A stretch of 64,000 bases of DNA from Leuctra nigra. Taxonomy: Eukaryota > Arthropoda > Insecta > Plecoptera > Leuctridae. Location: positions 51,175,411 through 51,239,410 of the forward strand of contig OW203762.1 in assembly GCA_934045905.1 (NCBI GenBank), in the 5' to 3' direction. This document shows positions 58,600 through 64,000 of the stretch, piece after piece. The notes below the pieces were generated by a model that saw only the letters and a list, made by a program, of their open reading frames with translations, had not been told where the DNA came from and did no database searches. Position numbers and translations under genes: made by a program. Position 1 is the stretch's first letter, and each line of letters starts with the position of its first letter.

Positions 58600-59400
58600 A
58601 ACGTTAACATTGTGTAGTAAACATTTATAACGTCATTCCGGTTATGGTAATAGTAAACTTCCAGACTACAATTGATGTGCATTTAGATTAACGTCTTAAT
58701 CAATTGGCAATACTATCGTTCCAATTGGTCCAGCCGTTTTTCAAGATATAACCTTTGAATATCCACTTAATTTAGTATTTACCTAATATTGAAAATATTT
58801 AATATTCAAAGTTATAACGTAACTTCTGGTACAAATGACGTTAAGTTAAGTGCATAATGTAAAAGTAATAGCAGACGCCAAACCTGCATGTCTGCTAAAA
58901 TTATTATAATAATCGGTTAGCCAATAAGTTTTGTCTAATGACAAGATATTTTTTGGCGGAAGAATCGATCGGAATGACATACAATTTCGAATGTCATGAT
59001 TTTCAGCGCCATCTAACTCGCATACGGCCTATCATGCTGTTTGCAAGTCGAACGTCTTAACTCAGGACGTCTCGACAGAGCCTTGGAAGCTGGACATTAC
59101 CCAATCTCCGAGCGAAAGTCACGAAAATATCAAAGTTAGGGGCATTCTAACACTGCGCCACAATTTATTACAATTATATATAATTGTATATATAAATTGA
59201 ATACACTATTATTATACGCGTACGCGCACTTTACTACGCACACAAGACGTCATCACTTTGGACGCTCCTTTACAAGTTCGGCGTGTGGTCGGGTGCGTCA
59301 TTGATATAAATTAACACCATGTCACAACAATGTGAGATTTTCCATTATTAAGATCCCGTAGGCCGAAAATCCCATGTTAATGCTTACAGTGAAACTAGTT
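58600..59400. repeat. second copy of the 8.2-9.45 kb dispersed repeat
   Basis: Shares, in the same order, AACGTCATTCCGGTTATGGTA, GTTCCAATTGGTCCAGCCGT, GCCAAACCTGCATG-like and AAGATCCCGTAGGCCGAAAA blocks with 8680-9440, at clearly reduced identity. No coding frame. Confidence 0.75.
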
Positions 59401-62400
59401 TGTAGCGCCGCAGTGTTGCCAAATGTCGTGAGAGCTGACTTGGATGCGGTGTGACCTCACCACAAGGTAATCGCTGTTATGCGAGTTTCTAGGTATACAT
59501 TGGGAGTTAAAAATGTTTTGGCAATTAAAGAGAAATTTACTGTTTTATTTATGTCCATTCAGAGGAAAGGTTAAAAGTCGACTATACCCCGGGGTAAATT
59601 CTGACGATAAAATTCCTAAATACGAGCATCTCAAAACTTTTGAACCTATCAAAATAATTTCAATGTGATAAACAGATGGTGTAGCTGTTTCTGGAGGTGA
59701 TCTAATAAATATTACCCCCAAATTAGAAATGCACACACCAACTGTTTGGTATAGCAACAAAACAATTGCAAAGATGTATTGAAATGAATGGTTATCATGA
59801 GTCAGAAGGCTGATGACACGAGATGCATATGAATTAATGTAACTTGAAGTTCAGAACGACGTTGTTGACGCTGTTAACACAGCTCCGTTTACAAACTACC
59901 TTGTACTCCCTTTGTTTATCAAAATTAGTGGCACTAAGATAATATGTTTTGTTCCACGTCAATTAATACAGAGGTGTTGACGTGCAAGCTTCTACCATAA
60001 CTCTGCCTCACTTCTGAATCTCTCTCTCTTTGAGCAGTGTTCAGCGTCCAGTGCACAATGAGAGGTCAGTTCCCGTGTCATGTCACTGCCGTGACGTCAC
60101 GATTGATTCTGGACGGAAATTACCTGTCGTCCGAAACATTCTGTGATCGCCTGAAGTGGGATCGGTTGGACCCCAAGTGGAGCATGAAATTCAGAGCAGA
60201 TGACGCGATGAAAGGAGCGCAGCTGACCGTGATGTCTCGAGGAGACTCGTCTCACATTTCAATGACTGCATCAATAAGTAAATACAAATACGTAAAAAAA
60301 ATATATATCGGACATTACTTTAGTAACTGTGCTTCCTTTTCGTAGCCACTGGTGAAATTCGAGACTCTAAAAAAAGCAGTGGGCGATCGGAATGTGGTTT
60401 TTTCCACGTTTTCTGTAGCTGTACTCAATTTACTGACCCTTTCAGGCACCTGCGTTCTGGGACCAGAGGGGCATAAATAAAATAAACGCGAACAGGAGAC
60501 TAAAGTGTCGAAGAGCAGCATCGGATTTGCTGTTTGCGTTTTTATTTATGGATAGCGGTCACATTTCAACCAAAGATTTCACGACCAAGTTTCAGTTTAG
60601 CAAATGTCCTTGTACCATATTGGTAGATATTCTCTTTGTACCTTTATTTATGACATCTCTGATCTAATAATTCTAATAACTTCCATTGTTGTTGTTAATT
60701 ATGATAATCCAAACATACACAGGGAAATATTATAATATGCTTACTAATTGTACAGATATAACTTAGAGGATCCCTCCAGGAATGCAAGTTCATTACTGCA
60801 TTCAGCTCAACTAATTAGTGCTGGTGTGGCTCTGGAATTCCCAATATTCCCATATTTTCCCTTTCTGGACCATGTTTCTCTACTTCTGCACTCTAGTTGG
60901 CTTACCATAAGTTTACTTGTTCAAAGTAAATCCAACAGCGCCTGTATGAACTTACGTGCCTGTGCCCATCATGGCGTAGTGCTACATTGAACATGTTCTG
61001 TATCGCCATCAGCCTTCCCATATTCGCTGCACCATCATGTTTCCAGTTCCAGTTCTTGCCAAATAAAAGTTCGTCTACTGCTATAGTTTTTATTTTGAAA
61101 ATTCAGTCTGTAATTCGAACGATGAAATCTACAAGGATTCTGGCTGAGGAAACACAAGTCGAGAACTACGACGTTCACAACAGCGTATTTCGGGTGGTAA
61201 ATAATTCAGAAGTCGTGAAATCCCTCGAGCATTCGTGGTAGGTCATGTGAGAGAAGAGAAGAGAAGAGAAGAGAGAAAGACAATTGACGCCATTTGGAGA
61301 GGACGGACCGAAATAAGAGAGACAGATTGCTTGCCACGTTGAATCAACAAAGAGAGAAGAAAATATTTCGATAGAGATATTGCTAAGATACGTGGATAAA
61401 GTGGGAAAACGTTAGTTGTGTTTGGATGTTAGGAAATGGAGAGATCAATTGGCAAATCGTAACCTCTGCGGCCCGAACGAGATCACATTCAAGTTACGCA
61501 TTGCAGAAGAGATGGCTGAACAGAGAAGAGAAACAACCAATCAACGTATCGGCTGCATTCTTCATCTTTCACGCAGACGACGCCAGGATTTCACAGCGGG
61601 AGACCGGGAATCCATAATTGATGTTAATTTACACTTATTTGCTTCATTTCGTTTCACATAGACATAAAGTTTAAGACAATGACTTTCATACTTTATTATC
61701 TTGAAGTATGAATAACAAATTAGATAATAGAACAATGGACTTCAACATTCATTAATAATATTTGAAAGCTTCATAAAATTTGTAGCAATAAATATTTGAC
61801 TTGACACTTTTTTGTTAATGCGGTGACTTTTATAAAATCAATAATTGACTTGACTCCATCTAAATATTCTTCTTTACGCACACAAGAAGTTGCACATTTC
61901 ATTAGGCTGCGATGACTCAGCTGGACTCACTTCCACCTCGCCGATCGTCCTCCGCCGGCCAATTCAGACGAGCTCCAATAAAACAACAACAGTGTTAAAA
62001 ACCATATTATCTTTGAACGGCCATTACCGGAGGCACGTAACTTACGCAACTTCGGTAATTGGTAATTTTGTCCCACATCACTCGACTCATGAATTCTCGT
62101 CGACTCGGAATCCGGCTACGACCTCCCGTCAACGCTTCAATTGTTAATTAGAAGTGATTGATCTTTTCTATTTATTTCCTCATCGGTCTCTTTTCTCACA
62201 AAGCAGATAGCGCATTTTTCTCTCAGACGGATCTAGCAAATCCAATTATCTTCCGCTGGAAGAAATGTTCCATCCTATCAAAACATCGTACTTCACAGTG
62301 TAAGTCGGTGTCAGCGCCAAGTGCTGTCTGACAGCTCAATCTACTTTAGCTTTCAACTTGAATCAACATCGCCGGCATAATTATTAATTATTCCCCTGCA

Positions 62401-64000
62401 AGTTTCACCATTTCTGAGTCGTCCATCGCTCATCAAGTATTTACTGGACAGTGGTCCTGAGCGCTGACCGCTCGCCGAACCGCCAGATTGCAATAACCGC
62501 CACCGCAGCGCTCGATAGCGCGCCCTCGGGCAAAGTGGGACGTGATGGCGGCCATTAGTGGGACCCAATGAATATCACGTAACAAAGCTCCAATAAGAGA
62601 GTGAAATCATCCCCGAGATGCAATCCATCTTACAACTGTCAACGGCAGCCGAACAGTTCAACCGATTTACTTGACATCTGTAGACTTCACTGAGTTCCTG
62701 GAGGAAAATACAGATTAGATTTTCATGGGCAATCGTGATAGACCAATGGGAGAAGGGATGAAAAGTCTGCAAAAATTGATTGCCTTTCTATTCTCAAATT
62801 TCACTTCGCTCTGCCTTCTCATCTAAAAGACATGTGATCTGGGTCATAAATTATGGTTATAAAGTGAATCAATTCGTTCCAGCAAACAAAGCAATAGTTG
62901 ATTTACCGAAGGATGTGAATGAAAGGTGAAGATCTTATCTAATAAACGGGTCCTGCCAGCGTGATGCGGGGGTGTCGGGCCGGTGGCGAAATGGTGTTGG
63001 AGGTTTGGTTTAATGATGTGACCCCATGAGAGGCGGCACATGGATCAATAATGTGGACAACAAGTGCCAAGCAGCCAGCACAGACCTTTTATCTCTCAAC
63101 ACTCGTCGGGCCGGGTTCGATCCCGGGGAACACTCACAACAAACGTCTCCAATACGAGTGTCTTTTATGTAAACAAGATATATATCTAAATTCAGAAGAA
63201 GTATTTTAATTTTACAACCTATTTGTATGGCCGCGGGGGTTTATGGTTTTTGCAGGAATATGTTATTGATTTTCTCTCAGGATTCATATGCCAGAGTGAG
63301 CAAAGCAACACATTCCATAAGACTATAAATATTTCTCTTCAGGAATATTTCAAAATAAAATACATCCTTTTATAATAGATATATGCATTACAATTTTTTT
63401 CGGGCCGGCCACATTGTTCATTTTCCTTCCATGAAATTCGAAATATGTAATGGTTATAACTTATAGAGAACAGCCCCGCAAATTGCAGTGGTTTATGTTC
63501 GCGAAATGTGTGACAGAACAGAATTCCATTCCGCGAGGATTTCAATGCTGCTGCGAATTCATGCCATGTTATCGCTGCCAAGGATTGTCTGTTATTTCAA
63601 CTCTTTTTAGACATTGAGCAAAACAAATGTTTATTGCTTTATCTAGCTTTTGGTAGAAACATAAACCATCCCGGAACACAGGAATTCTTCCTTTTGACGC
63701 TTGTTTTGTTGTTTTGATCAATCACTGAACTTCTGTAAAACTTGTACTGAATCGCAAAAGAAATTATCTTTGTCATCCAGCCTACAATCTCTGCACTCCT
63801 ATCATCATGCGATCTCAAAATAATAATATGCAAATACACGTAGTCAAATCTAATTTGTGTACAACCCATCACATAGACTACTCTGCGGCGTTAGGTTTTA
63901 TTACACAGATCCAAACAGATTATTTTCACCGCTGCTGTTTAACACAGGACTGAGGTTATCAAGAATTAACATCCTGCGGGAGGAAAACACGCAGTTTTAC
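59401..64000. other. no gene recognised
   Basis: An isolated plus frame at 60037-60345 (102 codons, starting MFSVQCTMRGQFPCHVTAVT) is bordered by AG and GT motifs but resembles nothing I know. A GAAGA run lies at 61254-61274, and a lone tRNA B-box-like GGGTTCGATCCCGGG at 63114-63128. Nothing else was identified. Confidence 0.5.

Overview
The window is arthropod, almost certainly insect, nuclear DNA. It is AT-rich, most of it is non-coding, it is full of short DNA transposons, and it carries one large intron-rich gene on the minus strand. The frequent TAGGTACCTA-type motif and overall texture suggest a hemipteran, but that is a weak inference. A 200-base N gap lies at 16009-16208.

The gene occupies 22800-48988 and encodes a nicotinic acetylcholine receptor alpha subunit of the insect alpha6 type, the known target of spinosyn insecticides. 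Every splice junction can be placed. Ten exons join in phase into 493 codons: signal peptide, ligand-binding domain with Cys-loop and vicinal CysCys, TM1, TM2, TM3, intracellular loop and TM4. Two exons exist as alternative copies: exon 3 twice (loop D of the ligand site) and exon 8 three times (the TM2 pore lining). One choice of each gives the full-length protein, so the locus can specify up to six isoforms from these two choices alone.

The most unusual structure is in intron 1. Directly upstream of exon 2 is a minisatellite of about twenty 88-bp or 73-bp units. Each unit contains a CTAAT branch-point-like motif, a U-rich tract, an AG acceptor in most units, and the first 23 to 38 coding bases of exon 2. 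In the exon 2 frame every unit meets a TAA stop inside the CTAAT motif. The real exon 2 acceptor is the last member of this series of copied 3' splice-site modules. A second minisatellite in the same intron (46880-47817) repeats a CACGTG E-box about a dozen times.

Region 1-22000, downstream of the gene, is a transposon landscape. It contains a decayed hAT transposase (10008-11400), a 1.4-kb hAT-type element with an 8-bp target duplication (11948-13375) that hosts a nested TA-flanked MITE, a second related TA-flanked MITE (19147-19354), two TTAA-flanked MITEs, a Mutator-like MITE with a 9-bp duplication, a long foldback element, and a GC-rich terminal inverted repeat pair 4.7 kb apart. Region 49000-64000, upstream of the gene, has no recognisable gene. 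It holds a 753-bp near-perfect palindrome flanked by an 8-bp duplication (56856-57608) and a second copy of the dispersed repeat seen at 8.2-9.45 kb.
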